This document shows positions 10,777-24,022 of a stretch of 64,000 nt of DNA, in pieces. The position numbers were made by a program, and so were the translations under genes. This stretch comes from Anseranas semipalmata (taxonomy: Eukaryota > Chordata > Aves > Anseriformes > Anseranatidae). Location: the NCBI GenBank assembly GCA_013399115.1, contig VXAA01002998.1:1-64000 (forward strand), read 5' to 3'. The notes below the pieces were generated by a model that was not told where the DNA came from, did no database searches, and saw only the letters and a program-made list of their open reading frames with translations. Within the stretch, counting starts at the first letter, position 1. The number at the start of each line of letters is the position of its first letter.

Positions 10777-11818
10777 AGCTTCCCCATCAATGGATGGCAT
10801 GGGGTCTGACCAGCTGCTTCCTCCCAAGACTAGCTCCCTGACATCAAAATGCTGCACTGAACAGAGCAGGAATAAAATAGAATAAATGCACGCCCCTTTA
10901 AAAAAAAGACCAGTTGAAACAAAATTTAACAGAATTATGGATTTTCTAATTATGTCTTTTTGAAAATGGCACCACAAGAGCTGTCTTTTAGAGACATCAT
11001 AAATCCAAGACCATGACAAAATATGGTCACTAAATATCCCTTGCCATTTTTTATAGGATTAAACACGTTGTTAGTCTCACTGTCTTGGTTGTGCTCCGAG
11101 TTGAATAATTGCATTCTGGATAACATACCTAAATTCCCCTGACACTTAAACAAGACATGAAAGTTTTCATTATTTCCTTTTGTAAAGCACCAGAAGTCAT
11201 TGTTGGTGCCATTATAATGGCTTTATGCCACCGAAATGCCCTGGAAAAGTGACACATATTCTCAAGACAACACAAATAAACAAACATATAATTTAATAAA
11301 TAGCAATAAGATAGTTTGCAACACTAAAGTCTATTATATATGTTCTATTTAAGCACATCACAGTTTTTTTAAAAAATAACAATAAAGGTAGACATGAATC
11401 ATTAAAGATTAAAAAAAGGTGGAGAAGAGGTAAGTAACTCAAGAGTTTTTTGATACTCTCAAAGTATCTAGTTAGATTAGGTTCTGACATTTCTTCAGGT
11501 CTCCATATCACTCAGTATTTGGAATAGAAGTTTAATTTCTACTTCTGGGAACATACATTAAATGTTCTTCTTAAAGGCAATGAATATATTTCATTTTGCC
11601 TCGGTCAGCAAGCGTGGCCAGTGATACACAACAAGACTAAATTCCTTTCCTGACCCCAGAGCTGGGGTTTTAGATACTCAACAGCATTGGCAGAACGTGA
11701 GCAGGTTCTTACTCCCATGCTTCATTTCCTAGCATTTGTCTGATGGTTCCAAGCCAACATGAAAACTTACAACTTGCAAAGAATGCAATGTGCAACAGGC
11801 AGCAGAAGGAATAGATTG

Positions 11819-11849
11819 GAATAAATAAATAAACAAATAAATAAATAAG
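11819..11849. repeat. (AAAT)n microsatellite
   Basis: Consecutive AAAT units with one AAAC interruption. Confidence 0.9.
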
Positions 11850-13300
11850 ACACAACCAGTTTTGTTACATTTTGTGACTTGTTTCCAATATTATTCATGT
11901 TTACATATTTGCCTTTGTTCTTAGTGTTTAAATCACTTGAAATATGAGAAATGGTATCGCAATTTGTCCAATACGAGTTTGGGTTGTTTGTTTGTTTCTT
12001 AGCTTTTTTCCCCAAAGACGCCCTGCCCTGCTCTCATTTATCCTGGGATAAGAAATGACAGAGAAGTGGTCTAGACTTACATAATTGTCAACAGGATCAC
12101 AATCTGTTCCTGGTGTTCTCTTTCTCTATTGTGACATATTCTGTTCTTTAACTAGGCACACGATGAGATGTAATTTGAATTTACAGCATAGAGAAGATTC
12201 CCAGAGCACATTACAAACTCATCTGCCAACTGCACACAGTGATTGTTCCTCTCATTTTTGAAACTCAACCACTTCTGCTGGGAAGCACATTGACTTTTAA
12301 TGGCATCACAACTGTTTAAGATGGAGAAGAAGACAGACACCATATCCAGTCATAATATCCAAGAGATTTTCAAGCTGATCTGTGTTCCTTCATTCCCTCT
12401 CACAGCACTTCCTGATGGCCTGAGTGTATTGTGCAAATCTCTTCTCCAGTTGTTTTTAACAGTCTCCCAGCTCTTCTTTGGAAAGAAGAGGCTGCAAGTT
12501 TTGTATTTGACTGATGTAAGGAACAGACACTTCCAGACAGAGGATAAAATGTCATATTTTTTACTAGAGGAGAAAGTAAAAAAGGAGAAAGAAGAATATA
12601 AATCTGTGGAGTATTATTAGAGAATGACACAAGCTATGGGATTATTCCTGTCTGTAGACTTTCTAGAGCACATTTATTAAGTGTCCACAAAATCCTATAG
12701 CGTTTGCCCCCAATTCAACAATTAACGGCAGGAAATATTTTTGAAGTCCCAGTGAAACCAATTAAAAGGTGTTCCTGAACTGAGGCTCAAGTCACAATTA
12801 AGTTTCATAAGACTTTCATATACTCGACTGAGTTATTAAAAAAAATGAGTCACTAGAAATGACATTTTATTCCCATTTTGGCAGCTGTGAATCATTCTGA
12901 CATATGAATGGACCGTGTGATCAATGACCACAGCAGACCAAAGTACCTGCTTGTAGGATTGGCAGGAATTTTCTACAGTCAGAAGAGGCCTTTTGTACAC
13001 ACCTGTCAATGCTTCCTTATTTGCTTTGATAGCATGCACTAAGAACTTGGATGTATGAAAGACAGGATTTTGCAAGCCTAGTTGCTGGGTCTGCATAACA
13101 GAAATGCAATTGCACAACATCTGATTTGTTCAAGTTATATCAAACTGTAGAAGCAGTGGAAACAATGAGTTACGTATCATTCTTCCCCTGAGTAAGGGAA
13201 GATTTGAATATGTGAGGATTAGCAATAAGCTCAGGAAGAAGCAATGCAGAGAAGTTACACACTGAAGATAAAAACAGTCAAAAGAACAAATCACCCCTTT

Positions 13301-13325
13301 CAAATAAATAAATAAATAAATAAAA
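13301..13325. repeat. (AAAT)n microsatellite
   Basis: About six AAAT units followed by AAAAC. Confidence 0.9.
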
Positions 13326-13710
13326 ACAAACCAAAAAAACTACCACATTTGGCAACAAGGAGACAAGTCTTTACTGCTAGTACAGAGAAACAAAAAAGAT
13401 GCTGTTTCCCCATCAGCAAAGATGCTTGTGCTGCAGAGGGAACATTGCTGAGGAAAATACAGCCAACAACTTTCCATTACATTGAGTTATGGCATCGCAG
13501 GGAAGCACAGAATAAAGGCTAATCCCAGCTACTTCTAGGCCTATGCTTTAGGACATGATGACTTTTGTGGCATGCCACTGCTCACTAAGCAGAAACATAG
13601 TCCTTCTAAGCCCACAAAAAACCCAATGAGCTTACGGTCCCTAACAGCTCCTCCAGTTAGGCCTTGATCTGTATTCATGCAAGAAAACAAAAGGACAAAC
13701 ATGAACTTAC

Positions 13711-13911
13711 CTTCACCCTTTCCCAATTTTAGCCCCCTGCTGCCACTCTGAGACTTGGTTTTATCACTGTACTGGAGGTATGATGATGGTGGCAGAGAGA
13801 TGAACAAGGTTGCAGAGTTCAGTCCTTTGCTGCTGCTCCCTCTTCCCTTGTTGTTTAAAGGAGATGGTTGCAGGGCTGGGTCTGAACCCATCAGTTTATA
13901 TTTCACAATAT
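13711..13911 (-). other. Candidate coding exon, minus strand (67 codons, phase 1-1)
   Basis: On the minus strand an open segment of 201 bp is bounded by an acceptor (pyrimidine-rich run 'gtctatcttttgtcatt' then ATGAAG) and a strong donor, GAAG|GTAAGT. Length is a multiple of 3 and the frame is open throughout. Both ends are phase 1, the arrangement usual for skippable symmetric exons. The peptide is hydrophilic and Ser/Lys/Gly-rich, with pieces such as 'KYKLMGSDPALQPSP' and 'SLPPSSYLQYSDKTKSQ'. I do not recognise the family. About 82 bp upstream on the same strand is another acceptor/donor pair (ATTTTACAG ... GCAGAG|GTGAGT, about 13994-14030), but its first in-frame codon is TAG in the linking frame unless a second AG 3 nt on is used. 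It could be a chance open frame. Confidence 0.25.
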
Positions 13912-16402
13912 CTTCATAATGACAAAAGATAGACAAAAAACAGATTTTAGGTTGTACAGGGTGTTAGAACAAAAGGTGATAATAAGCAACTCACCTCTGC
14001 CCATATCTGAGTACTTTCCCAAGGCTGGCTACTGTAAAATACAGTAGGAGGATATTTTTCTCGATATTTTCAAACCAAATTTCTTACAGGAGTTGATATA
14101 GAATCTGCTTGCTAAAAAATACTGTATCATTCACTTTAAAAGAAATTAAGTGCACAATGGTATTTTTTATCAAGCTCTCACCAATCCATAAATAATATTT
14201 TAACAGTTTCAAAAATACAGTCAGTTCTTTTTTGTTAGGCAATTTGTGCAATTTGCAAAATTCTCATTCTTCCAATACTGAGGTAAGCACGTAAGTTATT
14301 CCCTAACTTTCAGGTTGGGAAAGCAAATGTGATCAAAAAAGCAATGGCAATTCATCACTTACTAAAAATCCTGCTTTTTATTTGAATGTCTAAGTATTTT
14401 ACTGTTCACTTTCCTACAGCTAAGTACACTGCAACAGATATTAGCATATTTTCACTCATGCTGCAGATGTCTTTATTAGTTAATAAGCATGTTGCTATCC
14501 CAGTTAAAACCTGAACTACATATATGGCCATGAAAATAACACCATTAAATAAGAGATAAAACTCTAACACCACTGAATAACCTTTATGAAAGACTATAGA
14601 TATGAAATATCTTCATCCATAGTTTTACATTTACTACAAAAGACAGGTAATGAATTACATATATTCAATTCTTTTCAAGACCTAAAGTGTCAAGGAAAAT
14701 AGTCAGGGTTCTATTCTGACATGTAGATGAATTCCCATTATGCCAAGCTGCAAGAGTGAAAACAAGATTTCCAACCTTCACTCTCTTAACTTAAAGTCCT
14801 CACAACACTTTTCTACTAGGCATATATGAATCAGATCTGAGTTAATAAGAATAGCCTAAATATACCAAATTATCTTGAGATCAAATCCATACTGAATCTC
14901 TTCTGAGATTCAAAATATTTTATTTTCACTTTCTCATAGTTCTTCTCATTTTAGGTTTGCCCCCAAAGGAATATGTTGCTATGAATTACCTATTCTCAAA
15001 ATATGTTCCGTGCTTGAGAAATTTAAGAAGTCCCAAGAGAAGTTCTGCTGTGTGATTTCCATGTGAATTTTCTATAGCCTGAAGGTATTATTAAAAGCTG
15101 AAAGCACGAGGTGTTAAATGGACAGAGCTTCCAGTTCCACACTGGAGATTTGAAAGAAAGGTCATGTATCAATTGTCATCCATGTACTATGGATCAGGTT
15201 TGGCAATTCCTCAGGACCAGAAAGTTGACTATACAGTCTACCAACCAATTTCCAGCAGCGATAAACCCCAAGTAAAGCTTATGCTGCAAATAACTGCACC
15301 TGGATATTAACATAAGTTGATTTTTCTTCACCAACAGTCAGATTACCAGAAGAAGAAAAGGAAATTAGCCCCTACATTAGTACAATCTAGCAGAGCATAT
15401 GGTTCCTCATCACAGGATACCACTGCACCCTCATACTGTCTCATTAGATTTGCCCCTTAGTACATCCCTGACCTGCACACCATGGGTAACACTAGCCTAT
15501 TTCTAGAACTACAGAGAACTATACACCTTCCCCAGAAAGCCTAGTGTGACTGTAAACTGAAGACTTGATCCAATGCTTTGGTCTCCAAAGTCAATGAAAT
15601 TTAGATGGGGTTGCATCACAACAAGATATTCGCCTGGACTGAACCAAAGGCCCAGATACAGCTTAATTTTTTTTCTACTAGATTATCTCTACATTTCCCT
15701 CAAACTCTATTCCAGGTCTAGATTTACCCTGGAAGGTTTTAATTATCCAGGGACAGCATAAGCAGAGCCTTTCTCCCTACATAGCATGTTCTTATAACCC
15801 TTTCTCTGTTCCAGAGTCTCTTTGTACCACAGCCCTGATATATATCACAGTGGCTATACCCTAGGAAATCTGTCTCCCTCTGCTTTCCTGCACCTCCACC
15901 ACATCTTTGTATAGTTTGGTACCTTAGGGCTTGTCCTTCAATTCTGCAAACTTTGTCAGTATTTTCCATGGATGGATGACAATTTTATTTTTTACATCAT
16001 GTTATTTTTCCCTATTTCTACATCTTTAGCACTGAAATAGCACTTCTCATTTGCACACCTCTGAGGGAAAGAATCATATTAACCTCATAAGCCATTTTTC
16101 TCCTAATTGTCAAGAACTCTACTTGTGTTCACTCACTTTGAAAACCTTCCTTAACTGTCCAAAATCATAAGTTAGAGAGTTCCTTTGTTAAGAGTAAGGG
16201 CAATCCTGACCTCTTTTTCTCAGTCCATCTCTCTGTTACCCACACACACTCAGAACAACCCGTAATACAGAAATGCCAGCCACTGGTACAGGACAATCAA
16301 AGCATGATTTACTGTCACATCACCCAAGGAGATATTTTTTGTAGTGAAATTGAAGATTCAAAGCTGAATTGACTCATCCCATAATCAAAAAAAAAAAAAA
16401 AA

Positions 16403-16403
16403 N
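16403..16403. other. Ambiguous base in an A-tract
   Basis: Single N after about 16 A, a likely homopolymer-length uncertainty. Confidence 0.8.
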
Positions 16404-19400
16404 TAAATAAAAGGTAGAAAGGGCCTCTGCTATAACTGAAAGATTCTTCACAAAATTCAGCAGGGCTAAACAGAATTGCCACAGCTAAGGACCTTGCACA
16501 CGAATAAGGTAAGGAAGAAGAAGAACCCTGTTAGTTAAGATACTTTTCAGAGAATTTTCATGCACCTGAAAAAGACAGACACCCACCTCTCATGTGGCCA
16601 AAGAATGGTATTAATATCCTGTGAATTGCAAGTCAACTGCAGGTACCACATCTCAATTCATTAATTTGCTTGGTGTGGTTAAGCCATCTTTTGCAGGGGG
16701 AGGGGAAGATATACTAGCATTGGTAATGCAACATTCAAAAGACAGAGTAGCATTTTCTTTTTCTCATTTTCTGTGACAGAATCAAAAGCATTAATATTTA
16801 AGAGAAATTGCACACTCATGCAAGGCAGTGAATGGCATGGAGCAGGACAGATGTGCTGAGCATTGTTACTCAGCAAAACAGAATATGTATGGCCACTTGC
16901 GTGCTTTTTATTAAGTGTTGCACTTATTCACTTTCTATTGCAGATGGAGTTGTAGTCATTTGCTTTCTCTTTCTTCACTCAAAAATCAGTTGAATGGAGG
17001 GTGACAACCTAGACAGTCAAGTGAGCGGAGCTGAAATAAAAGGAGAGTTCTGGTACTTCCATGTACTACAATTCCTTACTTTATTTTTGAGAAGCATCTC
17101 ACAGAACACGCGCAACACTTAATGTTAACATGTACACATTGCAGACTGCAATACATTGTCAGACCAGAGCTAGCTTTAAACTTTGCATCTGGGTGCTAGA
17201 GACAACGTTGTCAGGATGAGACATGAGTTCTGGAGAGTTATTTTACCATATTTCTCTAAACAGACAGAGCCCAAGACTTGCAGGATAAGATCAAGAGGCT
17301 GCAAGTCTGTTCAAATGTCAAGCAAGCAGGTCCTTTTCATAAATAGGGAATTTATTAACATGCTTAAGACATGCAGCTGACAAATATATTATTATTTCCT
17401 TTACAGGAGCATGTAGAGAGGCCTCCAGCTGAGATAAGGACTCCCAGCTGTGCTAAACACTATGCAGGCACACAGCAAAAGACAGGACCCATTCAGAAGA
17501 GCTTACAATATACTGTGCAACTGCTCAGCCAGTTCTGCTTGTCAGCAATGCTGCACTCTAAGACCTGTATTTCATGCCTGTGTTTTTGAGCAATGACTTA
17601 AGGATTTCACGTAAAAACACAGGTTTACAAATCTGATGCTATATTATACCTGCCAGATGCCCAAACTGATTTTGATCGTACATTATTTAAACACAAGGAA
17701 AGTTTAAAATCTTTTTATGTCTTTAACACAGTATTAAATACTGTAACAGTAACTCAAGTGCTATTTAGCCTATTCTGCTTTACACAGTTGTATGTCAGGC
17801 TTCTATAATAAACCATGCGATGACTCATAAACAGATAAAATATTTCCCTTGGTGTTCAGTATTTTATTACACAGATGCCAATTATGTTCAAGTGGCAGAC
17901 TGCACAAACCCGAACAGTCATCTGTTACATGAATTGTTCCATTGATTCTTATACTACAGAGTGTTATGTTTTCTTATATCATACTGAATAGGATTTGTTT
18001 TCACAGACACTGGGGGTAAACTACTGGTGAAAGTGCTTTCACAGGTTATAGGCACCAGCACTATGCTCACCCTTAATCAAAGATTTCCCATACTTCCACT
18101 AATAGACCTTCCCTCTATCCCAACCCCATCGCCTTCTTCTTTTAAAGCAAACTTGGCTATGAGAAAAAATAAATAAATAATAACAACTCATTTTACAGAT
18201 ATACAGTAATAGCCACTGTGCTCAACACAATTTAACAAGACAGAGTTAAAGAAAGGAGCTTGAAAATAACCTAGGATGAACAGCAGGTTGTCCTCTAAAA
18301 ATACCTAGTTCATGGAGCACTCAGTAAAGGAACACTTAAAGCTTATGCAGATATATACAATGCAGGACCTAGAGATACACAACACATTGAAATCAGAGTA
18401 ATGGTCTGGAGATTAAACTGCTCTGCCTTTAAAAAGAAACCATTCAGAACTGTTTCATTAAGAAGAGATGCAACGTTTCTAAAGCACAGGTAAGTGTCAT
18501 GGTCAAAGTAACATGAAAATACGAACCACTCTTAAACCATGAAAATAATTATCACATACAACACATCTGTTCTTGTAATACTTAAATTTATCTTACTTTA
18601 AATTTATTTTAATCACTCAGAACTGTCATTTGGATGCTTTTAGCAACACAGCTGCTGCTGACTGTTTCCTTGGAACAAACATGAATCCCTGCTGGAGCTG
18701 CAGGCCACAGGCAGGAAAGATGCCCTACAAGGCAAGAGTGCTGGGGACATACCACACAATCACACCTTTCTCAGCATTAAAACCATTGAAGCAACCGGTA
18801 GCCTTCAAGAGAAGACAACAGCATAGGCAGAGGACCAGCATTGCTCCTGGACCACCCATGCCTTTCATAGTGAGAGGTTTCTCATCCTGGTCTAGCTCCA
18901 AACAGGGTGACCAGAATAATCCCTCTTTTGCTTTGAGCTGAACCTCCATTTGTCACTGTCACCTCAGCACCTTCCTGCCCTATTATCTCAGCAGTGGTAA
19001 AACAGGTCTGTGGGCCACTCTTCATAGGTCTTCAGATTAGTACCTAGTGTAATTAATTGCTACCTGAAACATGAAGCAACTTTGGCTCCACCTAAGTAAA
19101 CTAGGGATTTTATGTCAAAGGGTTTAGGAAGTTAGACTAACTGTAAACTCCTGTTGTCCCTCCGCAACAAACTTCTAAGGATAAACAGGAGCATAAATAC
19201 CACAGAACTCACTGGAAAGGTGGGATCAGGCATATGCAGATCCTATATGAGCCTTCTTCCTCCATGTTAGTGGAGACGGAGCTTCTGAGTTCAGACTGGG
19301 ATCAGACTGGAATAAATAAGAGTCAGAGAAAGGTACAGGATAGTGGATAGCAACTTTATTTCCTACCCAGGAGACTGCAAACCTGCAAGCCTCAACGGTA

Positions 19401-19726
19401 GGAAACAACAAAAATATATATATTCATGATTGTCTTATTTTTTGCCTGATTATACTGGCAAACTTCACTAGAATTTTGTTAGAAATATCATTTTAAAGGA
19501 AAAAAAAAAAAACTTTATTCTGTTGGTTTCTTTGAAAGCACTGAGACTCCAGGGGTAAAGTCTACGACTAAATACCAAATATTATCAAGTTTTCTCCAGT
19601 GTCTCCTCCACATCTTTGCATACTCTCTGTATTGCTTATGTTACAATGTCCTCAGAACTGTCACTTATCTATACCCTATAATCACCTACCAGATGTTTAT
19701 TTCTTGTCTTAGTCTTTCTCCTCCTC

Positions 19727-19754
19727 AAAAATAAATAAATAAATAAATAAATAA
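19727..19754. repeat. (AAAT)n microsatellite
   Basis: About seven AAAT units. Confidence 0.9.
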
Positions 19755-21072
19755 TCCTCATTAATCTCATGTCCATCCATTTTCCTTTTCTATTTCTCAG
19801 ACTATACTTTTTCCTTTGTCTCTCCAACATCAGTATCTACTTAGCTTTTCCTCACAGAGGTAATCTCTAGCACTAACAGGTGCTTCCCTGCTGTTTGTTC
19901 ATATTTTATTGCTTCATCTTGCTTCATCTCCCGTAGCTATCCTGCCACAAATTATTTTCTGCCTGCCTTTTCCATCACTGCTTTATTCTGTCTCAGTCCA
20001 TTGTACCAATAATTCTATTGGTATCTTTTTCATCTAGAAATGCCTTTGAGCTTAGCTGGTGTCTGCAAGCCCAGCATTCACAGCAGGGACAAATTTTGTC
20101 CCACAGTAGAGAGGCCACTGTTGCTCAGCACTGCCTTGTAACAGCTCATCTAGCACAAGCAAAAGATGTAAGGAATGAATGTCTACTGTGCCATTTTAAT
20201 TCACTGAAACTAATAAATGGAAGGCAAAAGCTCATAAGACTCTTTCAAGAGAGATCATGAAAGCCCTGGATGATATAAAAATATGTTGATCACAACTGTA
20301 CCAGGATAGTTGATAAACACACCTTTAGGGGCTCTATAGGGCCAAGATGCCATCATGTTCTACTGTTTCAAGTTATGTGACAATTATTCTTGGTTTTACT
20401 GACAGTCCCTGTAAACTAAAATATGGCAGACTAAAATCTTAGATAAAACCATAAAAGTCAAGGTTGTGAAATGCCAGCTATACTGTATTCAGATTATTTC
20501 TTACACCTGGACCAAGGTGCCCAGCAGAGCCCAAGCTCTGTTCTGTGTCCTCTAGACACACATAGATGGTTCTTGCTGGAAGACCTAAGATGGGCAGAAT
20601 GCAAAAGCTAGCAGTCCTAGAGCATACTGATGGCACATAGCTGCAAAAGGCACTGTAGCCAGTGAGTGCAGCTCCAAATGTCAGTCAAAAAAACAAAGTA
20701 GTTGAAGATGTGTGTTCTCATCACATCTCTACCACATAGAGATGAATGAAACATAAATTTACAAGAGTTAAAAGGAGATTAATAATTTGTAAGGGATGTA
20801 AATGATTCCTTAATGAATCAGCTTCCACATGCGCTTCTCCAAAGAATTTCTACTGTGATTAATTTAATCACTTAAAATTAGTCTTTTGCAAGAAGTCACT
20901 AAGATCTACTAAGCACCTAAATACCTTTGGCTGCAGTGGAGCTTATGTATGTAAAGAACTTAAAGAAACTGTACTTAACTGTGTAGTCATCTGAAAATCA
21001 TTGGATCTAATATGACAAAATGGTGAGCACCCACAGACCCAATGGAAGCCAACGAAAGCAGTGTTTCACTTT

Positions 21073-21095
21073 AAAAAAAAAAAAACAAAAACAAN

Positions 21096-21123
<28 letters not shown>
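21073..21123. repeat. Long interrupted poly-A tract with one N
   Basis: Roughly 50 bp almost entirely A, interrupted by C at a few places and by an N at 21095. I see no retrotransposed gene body on either side, so it is treated as simple sequence rather than an mRNA tail. Confidence 0.9.
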
Positions 21124-21126
<3 letters not shown>

Positions 21127-22402
21127 CCATATTGGTTGGACAAGCTGCCAACAACTGGTGGGTGCTTCTGGTCTTAACCTCTCATCTAAGTTTCCCATCT
21201 GTAAAACGGGAACTTTGCCATGACTTTACCCCATAAGCTAATGTGAAGATAAAATTAGCATCTACAAGCATTCAGACACTGCATTGATGAGCATCATAGA
21301 GAAACCCATGGGTTTATTAATAGTTTTTCTTTATAGTATATGTACTTATTAATAAATAATCAAGCACTGTTCCCCTTGTAGACCAGAAAAGAAAGAGGTC
21401 ATATGGGAGGCTGATTAAAGACTGAATCATAATGTAATGCACAAGAGGGCCATATTACGCTAGCCAGAGTAGTTTCTCCTTACAGAAAGTTGCAAAATTG
21501 GGATAAAATTGTATGGAAATAAAATTCACTTCTGGGAAAATCAAATCTTCCCAACTGTAGTTCTTGACTTGCTCTAATTTGGACTTTTTTGCTTCAGCAT
21601 TGTATATCTAGATGCCCACAGGGAAGCTGGTGATGGCTTACTTTGTTGTGAAGATATAATGAAACATTTAGGAAGAGTAGTAACATTATTTTCTTGCCCT
21701 GTAATTAAGAGGTTGTACTAACTATTCCCTTGGGGTAAGGAATTTTTTTAAAGGTAGCATATAGTACTGCTGTAAGATATAAAAGAGACTTTCTATAAAT
21801 TATCATGCCTGTAAAAATCTGCAAAGTGTTTATTCTGCATGCCAGAGGAAAAAAAAAAATAAGAAAAAGAAAAAAGCTCTCATCTAGCCAAATGTTGTAA
21901 CGCGATTCACAGCTTATTAAAAAATAAGGAAAATTCTTTCAAGCTTCTGTAATTACAGCACATTTTGACAATGCAAAGATGCTAATTTATGTTTTAGATA
22001 TACAACAATATGGCAATAAAAAAGAAGAAATAGGAAAAAAAAAAAAAAAACAAGAGCAACTCATAACTTCATATAATACAGGTGGGTGACCTGGTCATGC
22101 AGCTAAGCATATAATTTATGATCATAGAAAGTACTGAGCTAGATTTTTCGAAATATTCATCCACAAAACATATCTAGAGTAAATTCAGATGCTTGCTGTA
22201 GCCTGAACTGCAGCTAAATGTTAGATATAGAGAACTGAGATTTTTTTTCACATATGTCTTACAAACCAGCACAAAACACATGACTGCAGAAAAACTCTTT
22301 CATAACTGAAAGTGGAAGCAGAGTGCACCAGATGTTAAAAGTCAACAAACTTTCTCCCACTGCTTGTGAGTCAAAAATGCACGCAAAAAAAAGTAAAAGA
22401 TG

Positions 22403-22611
22403 AGCATTCTTCACGGAGAGGGTGACGGAGCACTGGAACAGGCTGCCCAGGGAGGTTGTACAGTCTCCTTCTCTGGAGATATTCAAGACCCTTCTGGATG
22501 CCTATCTGTGCAACCTGCTCTAGGGAACCTGCTGTGGCAGGGGAGTTGGACCCGATGATCTCTGGAGGTCCCTTCCAACCCCTACAATTCTGTGAATCTG
22601 TGAATCTGTAA
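22403..22611 (+). mobile_element. Short 5'-truncated CR1 LINE, plus strand
   Basis: The copy begins inside the last codons of ORF2 and ends with 'ggagttggacccgatgatct', 'gtcccttccaacccct' and a threefold tgtgaatc-type terminus. The in-frame remnant reads 'FFTERVTEHWNRLPREVV' then 'SPSLEIFKTLLDAYLCNLL' up to a stop at 22521-22523. The frame is intact but only about 40 codons survive. The repeated octamer at the end is the usual CR1 3' tail in place of poly-A. Confidence 0.92.
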
Positions 22612-23183
22612 TCAGGACACACCTTTGAATAAAAGGAATTCCAGGTGCATAGAAATAGCATGGGTGTGAACCAGCCACCTTCAGAAATGCAGATACACAT
22701 GCCTAGATGCAATCAGCACATTGCCTTACATTAACTGGGTATGATGTGTCACAGCAATTACACGGCAATCCCACACATACTTCACAGAGTATATTCATTT
22801 TGCTGAAAACACTATTAAATTTATTGTTCATTAACACAAGGAGACAGTTTCCTTGGCGATGATCTTAATTACTGGAGAGGAAGAATGCAAAAAGGCAGGG
22901 CTCCTCAACTACTTCATTCAAGAGTACCCACATGGGATGTGGGTGAGGAGAAAGGTTTCGAGTTGGTAGGACGGAAGTATTCTACCTACTGTAAGGGAAT
23001 TGGACATAAATAAAAATTAATCTCTTTCTTAACTAGTCTCATGAATCAACATTTGCATCTCTCCATTTATCAGTACACTACTTGTAAAATAATATTTCCT
23101 TAGCTCAGATATGTGACACTTTGAGTGCAATTTCTGTAAGGTGCTAGATCCTTGCCTAAAAGGCATTTACACAAGTACCAAGC

Positions 23184-24022
23184 ATTCACAGAATCACACA
23201 GAATCACAGAACCATTTAGGTTGGAAAAGACCTCCAAGATCATCCAGTCCAACCTATAACCTAACACTACCAAGTCCTCCATTAAACCATGTCACTAAGC
23301 TCTACATCTAAACGTCTTTTGAATACCTCCAGGGATGATCACTCAACCACTGCCCTGGGCAGCCTGTTCCAATGCCTAACAACCCTTTCAGTGAAGAAGT
23401 TTTTCCTAATATCTAGCCTAAACCTCCCCTGGCGCAACTTAAGCCCATTCCCCCTTGTCCTATCACCTGGCATGTGGGAGAAAACACCGATCCCCACCTC
23501 ACTACAGCCTCCTTTCAGGTAACTGTAGAGAGCAGTAAGGTCACCCCTGAGCCTCCTCTTCTCCAGGCTAAACAACCCCAGCTCCCTCAGCCACTCCTCG
23601 TAAGACTTATTCTCCAGACCCCTCACCAGTTTCGTTGCCCTTCTTTGGACATGCTCCAGCACCTCGATGTCCCTCCTGTAGCGAGGGGCCCAAAACTGAA
23701 CACAGGACTCGAGGTGCGGCTTCACCAGAGCCGAGTACAGGGGGACAATCACTTCCCTACTCCTGCTGGCCACACTGTTTCTGACATAAGACAGGATGCT
23801 GTTGCCCTTCTTGGCCACCTGAGCACACTGCTGACTCATATTCAGCCGGCTATCAACCAATATTCCCAGGTCCTTCTCTGACAGGCAGCTTTCCAGCCAC
23901 TCATCTCCCAGCCTGTAGCGTTGCTTGGGTTGTTGTGCCCCAAGTGCAGGACCTGGCGCTTAGCCTTGTTGAACCTCATACAGTTGGCCTCGGCTCATCG
24001 GACCAGCCTATCCAGATCTTGG
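23184..24022 (-). mobile_element. CR1 LINE, minus strand, 5'-truncated, about 840 bp
   Basis: Read on the minus strand, the copy enters within ORF2 (about 24022), continues through the ORF2 C-terminus and the 3' UTR, and ends with the duplicated 'tctgtg(t)gattctgtgaat' terminus at about 23184-23212. The tail near 23213-23255 ('ttggaaaagacctccaagat') is the CR1 3' UTR. It is one of the two longest CR1 copies in the window and the least damaged. Confidence 0.93.
23339..23860 (-). pseudogene. CR1 ORF2 C-terminal region, 173 codons without a stop
   Basis: The frame encodes the segment downstream of the reverse-transcriptase catalytic core of CR1 ORF2p. Recognisable blocks, in order, are '[18 protein letters not shown]', '[19 protein letters not shown]', '[18 protein letters not shown]', '[18 protein letters not shown]', '[16 protein letters not shown]' and '[19 protein letters not shown]'. 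The catalytic RT core and the endonuclease are missing because of 5' truncation. A stop just after 'RAVVE' ends the frame earlier than in the 5.3-kb copy, so this copy is also non-functional. Plus-strand open frames over the same DNA (23289-23522, 23474-23881) are antisense shadows. Confidence 0.88.

Larger units (their letters stand above)
5658..22399. other. Long single-copy AT-rich stretch, no confirmed gene
   Basis: About 16.7 kb without recognisable CR1 or LTR. It holds simple repeats, a 25-bp duplication/hairpin (6801-6850), an 18-bp palindrome (9376-9393), an X-box-like site (10763-10776), a candidate minus-strand exon (13711-13911) and several A-tracts. The longest open frames (10663-11019 minus, 12300-12620 plus, 18630-18941 plus) match nothing I know. 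Confidence 0.5.

Noticed and set aside
10663..11019. 118-codon minus-strand open frame
   Set aside because: No recognisable motif or family, no good splice borders, and overlapping frames on the same strand; likely chance.
7119..18499. Shared 14-mer acaggtaagtgtca at 7119 and 18486
   Set aside because: Several 14-mer pairs are expected by chance in 64 kb, the flanks differ, and neither donor-like site has a plausible exon before it.
23289..23881. Plus-strand open frames of 77 and 135 codons
   Set aside because: They lie antisense to the CR1 ORF2 remnant on the minus strand; the plus-strand translations are shadows.
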